From positions 310,001-374,000 of the forward strand of contig CAJTTZ010000002.1 of the NCBI GenBank assembly GCA_910579505.1: a DNA stretch of 64,000 nucleotides, read 5' to 3'. The number at the start of each line of letters is the position of its first letter. Position 1 is the first letter of the stretch. The stretch is from an uncultured Lachnospiraceae bacterium. GTDB lineage: Bacteria > Bacillota > Clostridia > Lachnospirales > Lachnospiraceae. A program made the translations under genes and the position numbers. Below, in pieces: positions 26,230 through 35,383 of the stretch. The notes below the pieces were generated by a model. The model was not told the DNA's origin. It ran no database searches and saw only the letters and a list, made by a program, of their open reading frames with translations.

Positions 26230-27102
26230 TTAGTGCCCGCTTACTCTAACTTTAATCTGCTCCAGGTACGCCGTATACCCCGCCGCCCGGTTTGCCTCCT
26301 CACTGACAAACTCATGCTTCTCCAGTTTCATCTTCCCGGGCGAACGCCTCACAAACCACTCGTACTCCATATCAAGATTCCCGATATCCAGCACGCGATA
26401 TCCCTGCTCAAACAGCTTCACCGCCAGAAATTTTGCCGCCACACCCACCGACAGCAAAAACAGCCTGTCCCTGCCATAAGCCGTGCAGGCATCCAGAATG
26501 GCCGGAATCGCTTCATACGCATTGCTGGGAGGACAGATAATGCGCTCTACACTTCGCGCCGTATCAAGCAGATCGTTGCCAACCCCATTGTGCGTCCTCT
26601 CCCCCTCCACAACGACAATGTCTCTATTTTCCCATATTTTTCTAATTTTAGCAAACTGCGCGCCGCAGCCGCTCCGATCCGCGGCATAATAATAGCAGCG
26701 GGAAACGAAAGTGCTGTAATATACTCTGCCGGGATTGCAGTATTTCTCATAAGTCTTTCTGTTAAAGAGCAGATGGTCCCTCCAGAACTGCCTGCTTTTT
26801 TTGTGATGGTCAGAAAGGGTTTCAAAAATATCAGGTATCGTCACAATCAGATCATCGTAAGTGTAAGCGAGTATTCCGGCAAGCCCTTCCGCGATCTTCG
26901 GATCCGCCTTCTGCAGCATCAGGTCGCCGCCCTTTATCATCACGATCTCCCCATCCCCGAAACGGACCATGCTCTTTTCGGTATTTAAAAGTACGTCGAT
27001 GGTCTCGTCTATGGAATGCACTTTTATTCGGTTGTGCAGAATGCCCTTTTCATGGAGAAAATAGGCAATCGCCGCTAAAATATCCTTTATTTTCTGTTTC
27101 AT
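26230..27102 (-). CDS. GT-D fold glycosyltransferase (DUF1792/SP_1767 type)
   Basis: A 290-residue protein with the marks of the GT-D fold first described for streptococcal dGT1: MVRFGDGEIVMIKG (about 40-53), VVEGERTHNGVGNDLLD (about 170-186), IICPPSNAYE, and DIGNLDMEYEWF near residue 247. The family transfers glucose in O-glycosylation of serine-rich repeat adhesins; in polysaccharide loci the donor may differ. Soluble, no signal peptide. The ending is charged and not conserved. It is followed after 79 bases by the hexapeptide acyltransferase. Confidence 0.85.
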   Translation of the reverse strand: MKQKIKDILAAIAYFLHEKGILHNRIKVHSIDETIDVLLNTEKSMVRFGDGEIVMIKGGDLMLQKADPKIAEGLAGILAYTYDDLIVTIPDIFETLSDHHKKSRQFWRDHLLFNRKTYEKYCNPGRVYYSTFVSRCYYYAADRSGCGAQFAKIRKIWENRDIVVVEGERTHNGVGNDLLDTARSVERIICPPSNAYEAIPAILDACTAYGRDRLFLLSVGVAAKFLAVKLFEQGYRVLDIGNLDMEYEWFVRRSPGKMKLEKHEFVSEEANRAAGYTAYLEQIKVRVSGH

Positions 27103-27152
27103 TTATTTTCCGTCTGCTCCGGGTTTCGCTTCCCGCCTTTCCAAACTATCAT

Positions 27153-28301
27153 TCAGTACAGATTCTCCCGCAGAATTTTCTCCCGCATCCCTGTCACCGT
27201 ATCATAATAGCTCTTAAAATTATACTTTTCCACCACCGCGCGGTAGCCCGCTTCCCCCATGGACAGCATCCGTTCACGGTTCGAAAGCATGGCATCCAGC
27301 CTGTCCAAAAAATCCGCCTGATCGCAGTCCCTGAAAAGGTACCCTGTCACGCCGTCCTCCACATAACATGCCGTACCGTTCGTGTCGCTGCAGATCACGG
27401 GCAGGGAATAGCTCATTGCCTCCAGCTGCGATACCGACGCCATCTCAAGCGTACTCGGGATCACATACAGATCTGCCGCCAGATACTCCCTCTCCATATC
27501 GCGCTTTGCCACGTTCGTTTTCACCGTAACCAGATTTTCCATGCGGTGTTCCCGCACATAATCTTTTACCTGTTCACAGTATGCCTTCTGAAAATGGTTC
27601 GTTGCTTCTCCCACCAGCGTCACCTGGATCTCATATTTATCCCTGAGTTTTTCTGCCGCCTGCAGAAGCTCCAGGTGGTGTTTCCTGATTTCATACTTAC
27701 CTATACAGAGGATATGTATCCTGCCGCCCTCAAAATAAGTGCGCTCCTTTGGCGCCCTCTGCGGATTGACCACAAAAGGCACAAAATAGTCATTCTCCTT
27801 CACAGTCCTGCCCGGTTTACTCTCCCCCATCACGGGCGTCATGCGAAGCGCCGGTGTCATACGGTCCACCAGACGGTGCGGTAAATCCGTCTTTGCAGGC
27901 TCCGACCAGAGCGGATTCTGGTTATAAAGAATACAGGGATATCCCTGCCTTTTGCAAATATAGTATGCGGCCATGGAATACACCGAACGCTCACGCAAAA
28001 TGACCAGGTCCGGCGCAAAGCCGCATATCAGCTTTTTCAGCTTCCCAAATGGCGGAAAACCATGTTGTATTTTGAACACAATGGCGGTCGGATCTTTCCT
28101 GTGAATCACCTTCACATACAAAAAATCAATGAGTTTATACAGCCGCGAATATCCAAGCACGATTGGCGTCACACAGGAATAGTCCTCGATAATGGCGGCA
28201 TAGTGGCTGATAAAGCGCACCTCATGCCCACACTCTGTCAGGCCCTTCATAATATCCATCTGATTGGTATGATAGCGCGGCGCCACATACAGAAATTTCA
28301 T
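27153..28301 (-). CDS. Glycosyltransferase family 4
   Basis: A 382-residue GT-B protein, GGGAGGTTTGC before the start. FLYVAPRYHTNQMDIMKGL is the N-terminal fold; ILCIGKYEIRKHHLELLQAA (about 198-217) is the donor domain start; the EX7E segment is EMASVSQLEAMSYSLPVI (about 280-297). It lies between the radical SAM gene and the GT-D gene. Substrate not readable. Confidence 0.85.
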   Translation of the reverse strand: MKFLYVAPRYHTNQMDIMKGLTECGHEVRFISHYAAIIEDYSCVTPIVLGYSRLYKLIDFLYVKVIHRKDPTAIVFKIQHGFPPFGKLKKLICGFAPDLVILRERSVYSMAAYYICKRQGYPCILYNQNPLWSEPAKTDLPHRLVDRMTPALRMTPVMGESKPGRTVKENDYFVPFVVNPQRAPKERTYFEGGRIHILCIGKYEIRKHHLELLQAAEKLRDKYEIQVTLVGEATNHFQKAYCEQVKDYVREHRMENLVTVKTNVAKRDMEREYLAADLYVIPSTLEMASVSQLEAMSYSLPVICSDTNGTACYVEDGVTGYLFRDCDQADFLDRLDAMLSNRERMLSMGEAGYRAVVEKYNFKSYYDTVTGMREKILRENLY

Positions 28302-28316
28302 GCAAACCTCCCAAAT

Positions 28317-29324
28317 CTATTTCTGCCCGATATATTTGTTTTCTTTCAGGCTGTACTTCCCGCCCTTTAAGAATTTATGCTTAATCACCCACCAGCCGGG
28401 CACCCAGATATACTTATGCATCGCCGGGGACGCGGAACCGATCATCCAGCAGTTTCTGTCACACTTTCTCGTACACTCCCTCACTTTCTGCGCCTGCTCG
28501 GAGTTCCAAAGTTCCTCCCAGCTCTGTTCCCGCAGATTTCCCATAACCGCCTTCTTCTCCATGCCGTTGCAGGGAATCACATCGCAGAAGGGGTCTATAA
28601 AAAAGGCATTTTTAGACATATCGCAGGGCAGAAGCCGTTTATTGCCGTAAATATAATTGATTAACCCATGGTTAAAGTAGGCGCGGAACCACTTTTTAGG
28701 CGATTTACTCTTTAGCAGCTCGTTGATCAGCTTCTCAAAATTCTGCGCTACCTTGTATTTATCGTCGATCTTATTGTCCGTTTTGCGAAAATAAAAGGAA
28801 TTGTGCAGGGTCGCCGTGGCAAACTCCATTCCCATGTCGTTTGCGATATTGTAAAGCGGCACCAGATCCTCACAGTTCATATCCTGCACCGTCATGCCGA
28901 AACCCACGTCGGGGTGCCCCATCTCCACCAGCGTCTTGAGGGTTTTATAACCCCTGTTAAAGCCGTCGGGAATCCCGCGTATCTTATCGTTCGTCTCCTG
29001 CAGACCCTCGATGCTGATGCGGATACCCACCTTCGGAAACTCCCGGCACAGCGCGATGATGCGGTCCGTAAAATAACCGTTGGTAGATATGACAATCCTA
29101 TCAGATTTCTTGTAAAGCTCCCGCACGATGTCCGGGATATCCTGCCTGATAAAAGGTTCCCCGCCCGTGATATTCGTAAAAGCCATCTCCGGCAGCTTCT
29201 TGATCTCTTCCAGCGTAATCTCCTCGTCCGGCTTCGTCGGATCCTTAAAACAGTCGCACATATTACAGCGTGCGTTACACCTGTATGTCACTATGACCGT
29301 TCCATATAAAGTTCGTCTGCCCAT
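28317..29324 (-). CDS. Radical SAM protein with SPASM-like C-terminus
   Basis: A 335-residue protein. The cluster motif is CNARCNMCDC (C-x3-C-x2-C, about 15-22), followed by NITGGEPFIRQD (about 52-63) and VISTNGYFTD, which make a standard SAM-binding core. The C-terminal half carries LLPCDMSKNAF, DVIPCNGME and a CTRKCDRNCW cysteine cluster like SPASM/twitch domains. The start overlaps the stop of the upstream GT4 by one base (TAATG). It resembles radical SAM proteins scattered in glycan loci; a sugar- or lipid-modifying function is inferred from position only. A second radical SAM protein lies at 3691..4710. Confidence 0.83.
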   Translation of the reverse strand: MGRRTLYGTVIVTYRCNARCNMCDCFKDPTKPDEEITLEEIKKLPEMAFTNITGGEPFIRQDIPDIVRELYKKSDRIVISTNGYFTDRIIALCREFPKVGIRISIEGLQETNDKIRGIPDGFNRGYKTLKTLVEMGHPDVGFGMTVQDMNCEDLVPLYNIANDMGMEFATATLHNSFYFRKTDNKIDDKYKVAQNFEKLINELLKSKSPKKWFRAYFNHGLINYIYGNKRLLPCDMSKNAFFIDPFCDVIPCNGMEKKAVMGNLREQSWEELWNSEQAQKVRECTRKCDRNCWMIGSASPAMHKYIWVPGWWVIKHKFLKGGKYSLKENKYIGQK

Positions 29325-30613
29325 TATGCCATATCTCCTGTCTGATATACATTCCTCACTATTTTATCACAATATTCCCCAATTGTATCAAATTTTATCT
29401 CTTTACAGTTTTCCCGGTATTCCAGACATAACTCCGGCTGTTCCCAAAGTTCCCTGATGTGGGCAGTCAGTTCCTCCGCGTCCCCGCCCCGGAAAAGTTC
29501 CCCTGTACGTCCCGCCTGCACCAGTTCCGGCGCACCGCCGAGGTCTGAAACAAGGACCGGCGTGCCGTACATCTGCGATTCCATCACGGAAAACGGGCAG
29601 TTCTCATACCACTCGGAAGGATAGACGGAAAACCGCGCCCCCGCAATCAGACTGTGAAGCGCCTCCCCTGTGACAAAGCCCTTATTCTCCACATTTTTCG
29701 CTTTTGATACCCGGTCCTCCAAAGGACCTGACCCGGCAAAAACAAAGGGAATCTCCGGCAGGGCTTCACATGCCGCAAGGAGCGTACCAATCCCCTTCTC
29801 CTCGGAAAAACGTCCAAAATAGAGCACATAATCTTCTGTCGGCGTATCGCCCGGCGTGCCCGCTGCTGCACTGTTTTGCCGTCTCCTGTCAGCGCTGCCC
29901 GGCTCCCCCGCACGCCCTGCACCTGCATCCGCCGCCCTCTCCACGAAATTCCGCATCATCACGGTTCTTTCCTCCAGAAGGGGACTTGTATCAAGCTGCC
30001 TTTTCATAAACTCGCTGGGGCAGATAATGACGTCAACCATGCCGTAGGTCCTGCGCCACATATAATACTTTGCCTCTATCGTCCCAAGGAGACTTTTTAT
30101 GCGCGAATTGTGAATACAGCGGTTTTTGGTACACATGCCGAAATACCCGCCCCGACAGGCAAAACAAATTTTTCCCGTGGCGGGAATGCGCATCATATGG
30201 TTGGGGCACACCCACTGGTAATCGTGCGCCGTATACACCAGCCTCACTTTTCTTCCGACCCTTTTTTCATAAGCGCGCACCGCGTAGATCACGGATGGCG
30301 TAAGCTGGAAATTGATGTTATTCAGATGCACCACATCCGGGTTCATGTCCTTTAACACCTTGCCCATCCTGCGCTTCGCCTCAGCAGAATAGATAATTTT
30401 GAAAGGATACAGGAGCTTTTGCAGCTTTCCCGTATGGAAATCCATGTCGGACGTGTAACAGTCTATCCGGTTTCCCACAATACGGCCTTCGTGCTCCATA
30501 CCGAAATACTGTACCTCGTGCCCTCTCCTTCTTAATTCTTCCCCCAGCTGAAAAATATAAGTCTCCGATCCGCCGTTGGGATGTAAAAATTTATTTACCA
30601 TCAGAATCTTCAT
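29324..30613 (-). CDS. Glycosyltransferase family 4 with an alanine/glycine-rich linker
   Basis: A 429-residue GT-B protein; ATG 30613 follows GGAAGACAT and the gene overlaps the fusion gene upstream by 23 bases. N-terminal NKFLHPNGGSETYIFQL (6-22) and HNSRIKSLLG/ENCPFSVMESQMYGTPV segments are canonical GT4. CPNHMMRIPATGKICFACRG resembles the cysteine-bearing loop found in several capsule GT4 enzymes. An unusual low-complexity insertion (DAGAGRAGEPGSADRRR and following, about 35 residues) separates the two Rossmann domains; it is absent from typical relatives and is also GC-rich. Confidence 0.83.
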   Translation of the reverse strand: MKILMVNKFLHPNGGSETYIFQLGEELRRRGHEVQYFGMEHEGRIVGNRIDCYTSDMDFHTGKLQKLLYPFKIIYSAEAKRRMGKVLKDMNPDVVHLNNINFQLTPSVIYAVRAYEKRVGRKVRLVYTAHDYQWVCPNHMMRIPATGKICFACRGGYFGMCTKNRCIHNSRIKSLLGTIEAKYYMWRRTYGMVDVIICPSEFMKRQLDTSPLLEERTVMMRNFVERAADAGAGRAGEPGSADRRRQNSAAAGTPGDTPTEDYVLYFGRFSEEKGIGTLLAACEALPEIPFVFAGSGPLEDRVSKAKNVENKGFVTGEALHSLIAGARFSVYPSEWYENCPFSVMESQMYGTPVLVSDLGGAPELVQAGRTGELFRGGDAEELTAHIRELWEQPELCLEYRENCKEIKFDTIGEYCDKIVRNVYQTGDMA

Positions 30614-32531
30614 ATGTCTTCCTTTTCCCTGCCGCCTTCTCGTACACGGCAAGCGTCCGCCTCGTCACGTCTTCCCAGTCATACTTTCCGCAGATATAGT
30701 CCACGCTCTCGTCCCCCATGCGGCGCGCTTCTTCGGGGTGCGAAAGCAGCCAGGCAAGCTGTCTTCTCAAGTCCTTCACATCGCCCTTTTTAAAAGTCAG
30801 CGCCTTATCTTCCACCACTTCCGTATTTTCGCGGATATCGCTGACGAGACAGCACGCCCCGTAACTCATTGCCTCCAGCAGTGTGAGCGCCATTCCCTCC
30901 ACGTCGCTTGGCAGCACGAACGCATACGCATTGGCGTACAGTTCTTCCAGCACCTGTCCCTGCACAAAATCCGTCATAAGGATTCTTTCATCCTTCGCCG
31001 CCATTCGGTGGATCCGCTCCATATAATCCATCGCCTGGGAGCTCCCCCCGGCAATCACCAGTTTTTTATCCGTTTCCAGTCCGGAAAATGCCTCGATGAG
31101 ATAGTGCAGGCCCTTCTCCGGCACAATCCGTGCAAGGAACAGGAAATAGCCGTCCTTTTCCAACCCGTACTTCTCCCCTATCATTGCCGCGCCCTGGGGC
31201 TTTGGACGGTTAATTCCGTTTGGAATATAGGTCACTTCCCTGTTGTAAGTATCCGCAAAATACTGCTTAACATTGTCAGAAAGCACAATCACGTCGTCCG
31301 CATACTTCGCCGCCATCCGCTCGCCGAATTTGATCACAAAGGAGGCAAAGTTTCCCCATTTCGCCCTCTGCCAGTCAAGACCGTGAATGGTTACCACGAC
31401 CTTTCTTTTCAAAAAGTGTGGCAGCCAGAGCATGGCGCAGGGACCTTCCGCATGATAGTGAATCACATCATAATGGTGAAAGAGCGCCATAATCGTCGCA
31501 AAGAAAGTATATACAATCGCGTTCAGGCTGCTTCTTCGAAAAGTAGGCACAATATAGATACGCACGCCCTTGTAAAATTTCCGCCCTTTCCAGCCGTACT
31601 CCTGGTCGTATTTTTTCCCTGAGACATGATGCCCGAAACGGTTGTAGGCCTCCACATGATGCCCAAGTTTTGCCATGCGCACGGAAAGTTCGTCAACCAC
31701 GACCTCAACGCCGCCTTCCCTTGACGGAATCCGCTTATGACCGATCATGGCGATACGCATTCCCTTCTTTTGCGCATGCCTTAAAGCTTTTCCCTCACGT
31801 TTTACATAATATATAAATGCGAAGTTCGTGTTCAGATACCGGGGCAGCATACGTTTTGGATCCCGCAGAATCCGAAATACCCATTCCAGGCACAGTCTCT
31901 GCATCCACATAGGCGCGCGTTTCACTGTGCCAGCCGTGAAGTCAAATGCCGCGCCCACACCGAGCATAAGCGCCTTTATCCTGTGGCGGTGCTCATACAT
32001 CCACCACTCCTGCTTCGGCGCGCCGAGCGCCACCCACACAAAATCCGCGCCGCTTTCATTGATCTGCCTGACGATTTCTTCATCCTCTTCCTTCGTCAGT
32101 TCTCTAAAGGGCGGGGAGTACATACCCGCAATCTGCAGCTTCGGATAACGCCGCAGCAGCGCCGCCCGCAGCGCCATAAGCGTTGCCTCCGTACTGCCAT
32201 AAAAATAATGCCGGTACCCCGTCTTCTGTGACAGGTCAAGAATCGCCGGCATCAAATCCGGTCCCGGCACTCTCCTCGCTTCCGAAAAGCCCCGCTTTCT
32301 GCTGACAATAGACAGCGGCTGCCCGTCGGGAAGCGCCATCGCCGCGCTGTTCTGCACCCGCCGGTACGCCTTATCCCGGTAAGCCATCACTGTGGTATGC
32401 ACATTGGAGACGCAGATGTAGTCGCCCTTCAGCTGCTCCAGATGATCCGTAAGATAGGCTATCGTTTCATCCATATTTGTGACATTGATATTTGTTCCCA
32501 GAATTTTACAGTAAGTTAATTCGTCTTTCAT
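30591..32531 (-). CDS. Fusion: GT26 (WecG/TagA/CpsF) plus GT4
   Basis: A 646-residue protein carrying two complete glycosyltransferases. Residues 1-245 are a GT26 enzyme: SNVHTTVMAYRD (42-53), MALPDGQPLS (65-74, with the conserved Asp), ALGAPKQEWW (168-177) and AFDFTAGTVKRAP (195-207). GT26 enzymes transfer ManNAc or ManNAcA to a lipid-linked first sugar. Residues 258-640 are a GT4: MRIAMIGHKRIPSREGGVE at the start, ARIVPEKGLHYLI, and SDVEGMALTLLEAMSYGA. An ATG at residue 258 (31760) could be an internal start, but the frame is continuous. Two consecutive sugar additions by one polypeptide would be efficient; the GT26 donor fits the WbpI product in the left operon (inference). Confidence 0.85.
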   Translation of the reverse strand: MKDELTYCKILGTNINVTNMDETIAYLTDHLEQLKGDYICVSNVHTTVMAYRDKAYRRVQNSAAMALPDGQPLSIVSRKRGFSEARRVPGPDLMPAILDLSQKTGYRHYFYGSTEATLMALRAALLRRYPKLQIAGMYSPPFRELTKEEDEEIVRQINESGADFVWVALGAPKQEWWMYEHRHRIKALMLGVGAAFDFTAGTVKRAPMWMQRLCLEWVFRILRDPKRMLPRYLNTNFAFIYYVKREGKALRHAQKKGMRIAMIGHKRIPSREGGVEVVVDELSVRMAKLGHHVEAYNRFGHHVSGKKYDQEYGWKGRKFYKGVRIYIVPTFRRSSLNAIVYTFFATIMALFHHYDVIHYHAEGPCAMLWLPHFLKRKVVVTIHGLDWQRAKWGNFASFVIKFGERMAAKYADDVIVLSDNVKQYFADTYNREVTYIPNGINRPKPQGAAMIGEKYGLEKDGYFLFLARIVPEKGLHYLIEAFSGLETDKKLVIAGGSSQAMDYMERIHRMAAKDERILMTDFVQGQVLEELYANAYAFVLPSDVEGMALTLLEAMSYGACCLVSDIRENTEVVEDKALTFKKGDVKDLRRQLAWLLSHPEEARRMGDESVDYICGKYDWEDVTRRTLAVYEKAAGKRKTYEDSDGK

Positions 32532-32599
32532 ATCGCTCTCCGTTTCAGCATTCTACCGCCGGTTTCATATTCGGTCACACTTCTAATGCGCCGCGGTCT

Positions 32600-34210
32600 T
32601 CATCTGTCATATCCAGAAATTTCTGTGGCCGCCACAGCCGATTTGCCCCGCCGGCCTGCCAGATGCCAAAATAACGCCGCTGCCGCGCCAAGCAGGCCCC
32701 CGATCAGCGCGCTTCCCACATAGTAGCGCACCGTCTCCAGTTTCACGGCATTTCCCGACACGATCTGCATGGGTGTTTTTGCATCTTTATAATTCATAAC
32801 CCGGTATCCCTCAAAAGCCGGATCTTCCTCACTCTCCAGATAGACGCTCGTCTCCTGCATCCCGTCCGTGTAAAACCGCTGCACCACATACCCTTCCGGC
32901 ACCTGATACAGCAGGGCGCATAGAAGGACGCCAAACACCACGCCTGCTGCCGCCGCACACCGAATCCTGCCTCTTTTTATCATGTACACTGCCCTCACAT
33001 GGATAAGCATCCGCTCCGGCAGTCCTAAAAGCGGAACTTTCACATACTTCCATCTTTCAGGCATCCGGGAAAGCAGACAATACTCACGCTCCCCCTCCTT
33101 TTGCATAAACAGGAACGCCCCCAAAAAAAGCAGCGTAATGTTTTTGAATGAGGTATTGAACAGCAGCGGTTCTGTCCACCCAGCTCCCAGAAAGCACACC
33201 AGGATTACCAGCTCTCTCGTCCGCTGTTTGTAAGTATCATAAAACAGCAGGATGAAATATCCCAGAAGAATGATCCCCGTCGGGATCAGGCCAAAGTTGA
33301 TATAGCACCAGACATAGGAATTATCCAGCGTCATGGAAGACTTGACAATCTGGGAAATATCCGCCCCGAACAGACTCCTGTACTCAGACCGCAAAAACTG
33401 CTCCGCCAGCCAGATTCTCGTATTCAGCATAAAGTTGAGTTTCTGTACATAACCGCAGATTGGATGGTCATAGAGATAGAACGGCAGCACAAAGCTCAGA
33501 ATGAGACACACAGGCAGCACCAGATTTGCCAGTGCCTTCTCCAGAATGCAAAAACGGGGGCGGAATTTTACGTAGAGCGCCGCCGTCAGTAACACCAGTG
33601 TAATACCAAACCCCGTATAGCTGATAGAGTAGAGAAACACCAGAAAATTACCGGCCAAAAGCAAAAAATACTCCTTAAATCCGTACTTTTCTTCCCAATT
33701 CAAAATCACCAGCGCACATAGAAGCAGATACGTAATGTGCAAAATATTCGGATGTGTAAAACCCAGGCTCCAGCGGAAAATATGCCCGAGCCCCATCTTG
33801 GCGTGAACCCGGTAAACGGTATGTTCCAAAAAGAAGAAGGAAACCGCGGACAGCACCACGGCACAGACAGCCCACACCCAAAGCGCGATATAAAACACTT
33901 TTTTCACCGAAATATCTTTAAGTCCAAGCACTGTGAAGGCCACGAAGAAAATGGCGATCTCCCTCGACTCATAGTAAACCACCGCCACAAGCGCCCAAAG
34001 TATAATCTGCAGGGCAGCCTGTCTTTTCGTGTATGGCGTCAGCAGAATTTTCAGAAAGCCCAGAACGAGCGCGGGCGCAACGAGTAAAAGGAAGAGCTTT
34101 TGTCCTTCATAAAATCCAAGCCCTTTTGCCAGAGACAGGAGGATAAAAAATCCATAGTAACACGCCTCCTGTATGGTAATCTTTTTTCCGTACTTTTCAT
34201 ATCGTTCCAT
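32600..34210 (-). CDS. Wzy-like polymerase with C-terminal two-helix extension
   Basis: A 536-residue polytopic membrane protein. The first 400 residues have about ten helices and Wzy-type features: LGFTHPNILH (HPN motif, about 155-164), a large loop with LDNSYVWCYINFG (about 305-317). The C-terminal part has an extra pair of helices (AAAAGVVFGVLLCALLY and YVGSALIGGLLGAAAALFW) enclosing about 65 hydrophilic residues, a helix-loop-helix topology like the small Wzz chain-length regulators. ATG 34210 follows AGGAAA and overlaps the upstream stop by 14 bases. The polymerase reading is by topology and the HPN motif; the Wzz comparison is inference. Confidence 0.68.
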   Translation of the reverse strand: MERYEKYGKKITIQEACYYGFFILLSLAKGLGFYEGQKLFLLLVAPALVLGFLKILLTPYTKRQAALQIILWALVAVVYYESREIAIFFVAFTVLGLKDISVKKVFYIALWVWAVCAVVLSAVSFFFLEHTVYRVHAKMGLGHIFRWSLGFTHPNILHITYLLLCALVILNWEEKYGFKEYFLLLAGNFLVFLYSISYTGFGITLVLLTAALYVKFRPRFCILEKALANLVLPVCLILSFVLPFYLYDHPICGYVQKLNFMLNTRIWLAEQFLRSEYRSLFGADISQIVKSSMTLDNSYVWCYINFGLIPTGIILLGYFILLFYDTYKQRTRELVILVCFLGAGWTEPLLFNTSFKNITLLFLGAFLFMQKEGEREYCLLSRMPERWKYVKVPLLGLPERMLIHVRAVYMIKRGRIRCAAAAGVVFGVLLCALLYQVPEGYVVQRFYTDGMQETSVYLESEEDPAFEGYRVMNYKDAKTPMQIVSGNAVKLETVRYYVGSALIGGLLGAAAALFWHLAGRRGKSAVAATEISGYDR

Positions 34211-35357
34211 TTTCCTGTTCCTCAAAACCGCTATTCGGACCGCCGCCCACTTTTTCTGCCCCATCCGCCCGCAGCGCCTCAAGCGCCGGTCCCAGTGACC
34301 ACGGATACGCGCCGTAACGCTGGGGATACTGGGAAAAACCTTCGCACTCCCCGGAGCACTGGTACACCAGCCCCTCCCGGACAGACCGTTCCAGCGCGCG
34401 CCTCCCCGCCGTCAGGGCATTCTCATATGTCCCGCCGGCGAGTACACCGAGCTCCATTCCCTGCCGTAAAGCGGCACAGATCATCCCCGTGGCGGACGTG
34501 TCCGCAGGTCCCTCCTGTGCCTCAAGCTGCCAGGAAAAAAAGCCGTCCTGCCTCTGGCAGGCGATCACTGCATCCACAAGCAGGACGCAGGGCGCGGCAA
34601 GTCTTTCCCTGCCATACCCGGATACCATGCAGCCCATCATGCCCCGAAGCAGCCAGCCAACCGCCCTTCCCCAGCCGATAATCCCATATTTACAGCCGTC
34701 CGCCATGTCATAGCCGTGATAGGGAAGCCCCGTTTTACCGTCCATCCCATAAGATAAAAAATTTGCGATCTGTAAAACGGCCTTTTCCTTATATTCCCGC
34801 CTGGCAAAAATCTCGCCATACTGATAGAGAAACGGACATGCAAGGCCGAGGCCGTCAATAAAAACCGTCACTTCCCCGTTAGCCGGACGGTAGATCAAAC
34901 TTCCCGCGCCGTCCGAAGGGTGGCCTGCCCCATAGGAAGCCATCCGGTCTAGCGCAGCCCTAAGCTGCCCTTCGGACATGCCCTCCCCAAAATCCGCCTC
35001 TTTATCCCGCACTTTCTCATAAATACGCAGCAGAGTTTCCCCCGCAAGCAGATCGTCCAGAACCGCAAGAGGCATCCCCTTCTTTAACCATCTCCCATAA
35101 TATGCCGCAAGGGCCCTGTCTATCCCCTCTATTCTGACAGAGGCATCCGCGCCCTTTTGAACCGCTGCGCCCTCCTCCCTGCAATGCCACAGTCCCGCCG
35201 CCAATAACCCGGTGGGCCAGAAAATAGGATCTTCTTTCGGAATCTTCCGTTTCAAAAGCAGCCGTTTCAGCAGGTTCTTACACTTTTCCCGCCTGCCGCG
35301 GACACCGTACTCCATCAGCTCTTTACAAGCATTCTCTATCAGAGGAGTCTTATTCAT
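34197..35357 (-). CDS. GH88/GH105-like (alpha/alpha)6-barrel protein
   Basis: A 386-residue protein from ATG 35357, preceded by a perfect AAGGAGGT. Segments match unsaturated glucuronyl/rhamnogalacturonyl hydrolases such as YteR: WPTGLLAAGLWH near the N-terminus, FIDGLGLACPFLYQYGE (catalytic-type Asp), IGWGRAVGWLLRGMMG, and DTSATGMICAAL. No signal peptide. Enzymes of this family remove 4,5-unsaturated uronic acids made by lyases, so a place between flippase and polymerase is unexpected. It may edit or recycle cytoplasmic glycan, or the fold may be reused for another sugar reaction. Confidence 0.75.
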   Translation of the reverse strand: MNKTPLIENACKELMEYGVRGRREKCKNLLKRLLLKRKIPKEDPIFWPTGLLAAGLWHCREEGAAVQKGADASVRIEGIDRALAAYYGRWLKKGMPLAVLDDLLAGETLLRIYEKVRDKEADFGEGMSEGQLRAALDRMASYGAGHPSDGAGSLIYRPANGEVTVFIDGLGLACPFLYQYGEIFARREYKEKAVLQIANFLSYGMDGKTGLPYHGYDMADGCKYGIIGWGRAVGWLLRGMMGCMVSGYGRERLAAPCVLLVDAVIACQRQDGFFSWQLEAQEGPADTSATGMICAALRQGMELGVLAGGTYENALTAGRRALERSVREGLVYQCSGECEGFSQYPQRYGAYPWSLGPALEALRADGAEKVGGGPNSGFEEQENGTI

Positions 35358-35383
35358 ACGAACCTCCTTGATCCCTCCGGATC

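Noticed and set aside
30576..31622. Long open frame (348 codons) on the plus strand opposite the GT26-GT4 gene, and similar ones such as 24057..24932
   Set aside because: They are antisense to genes with complete conserved motifs, have no ribosome binding sites and no recognisable domains; they result from codon bias of the true genes.
31760..31760. Splitting the GT26-GT4 gene into two genes at an internal ATG
   Set aside because: The frame is continuous and the linker is normal coding sequence; the purine run before the ATG is too close to be a good ribosome binding site. Kept as a possibility only.
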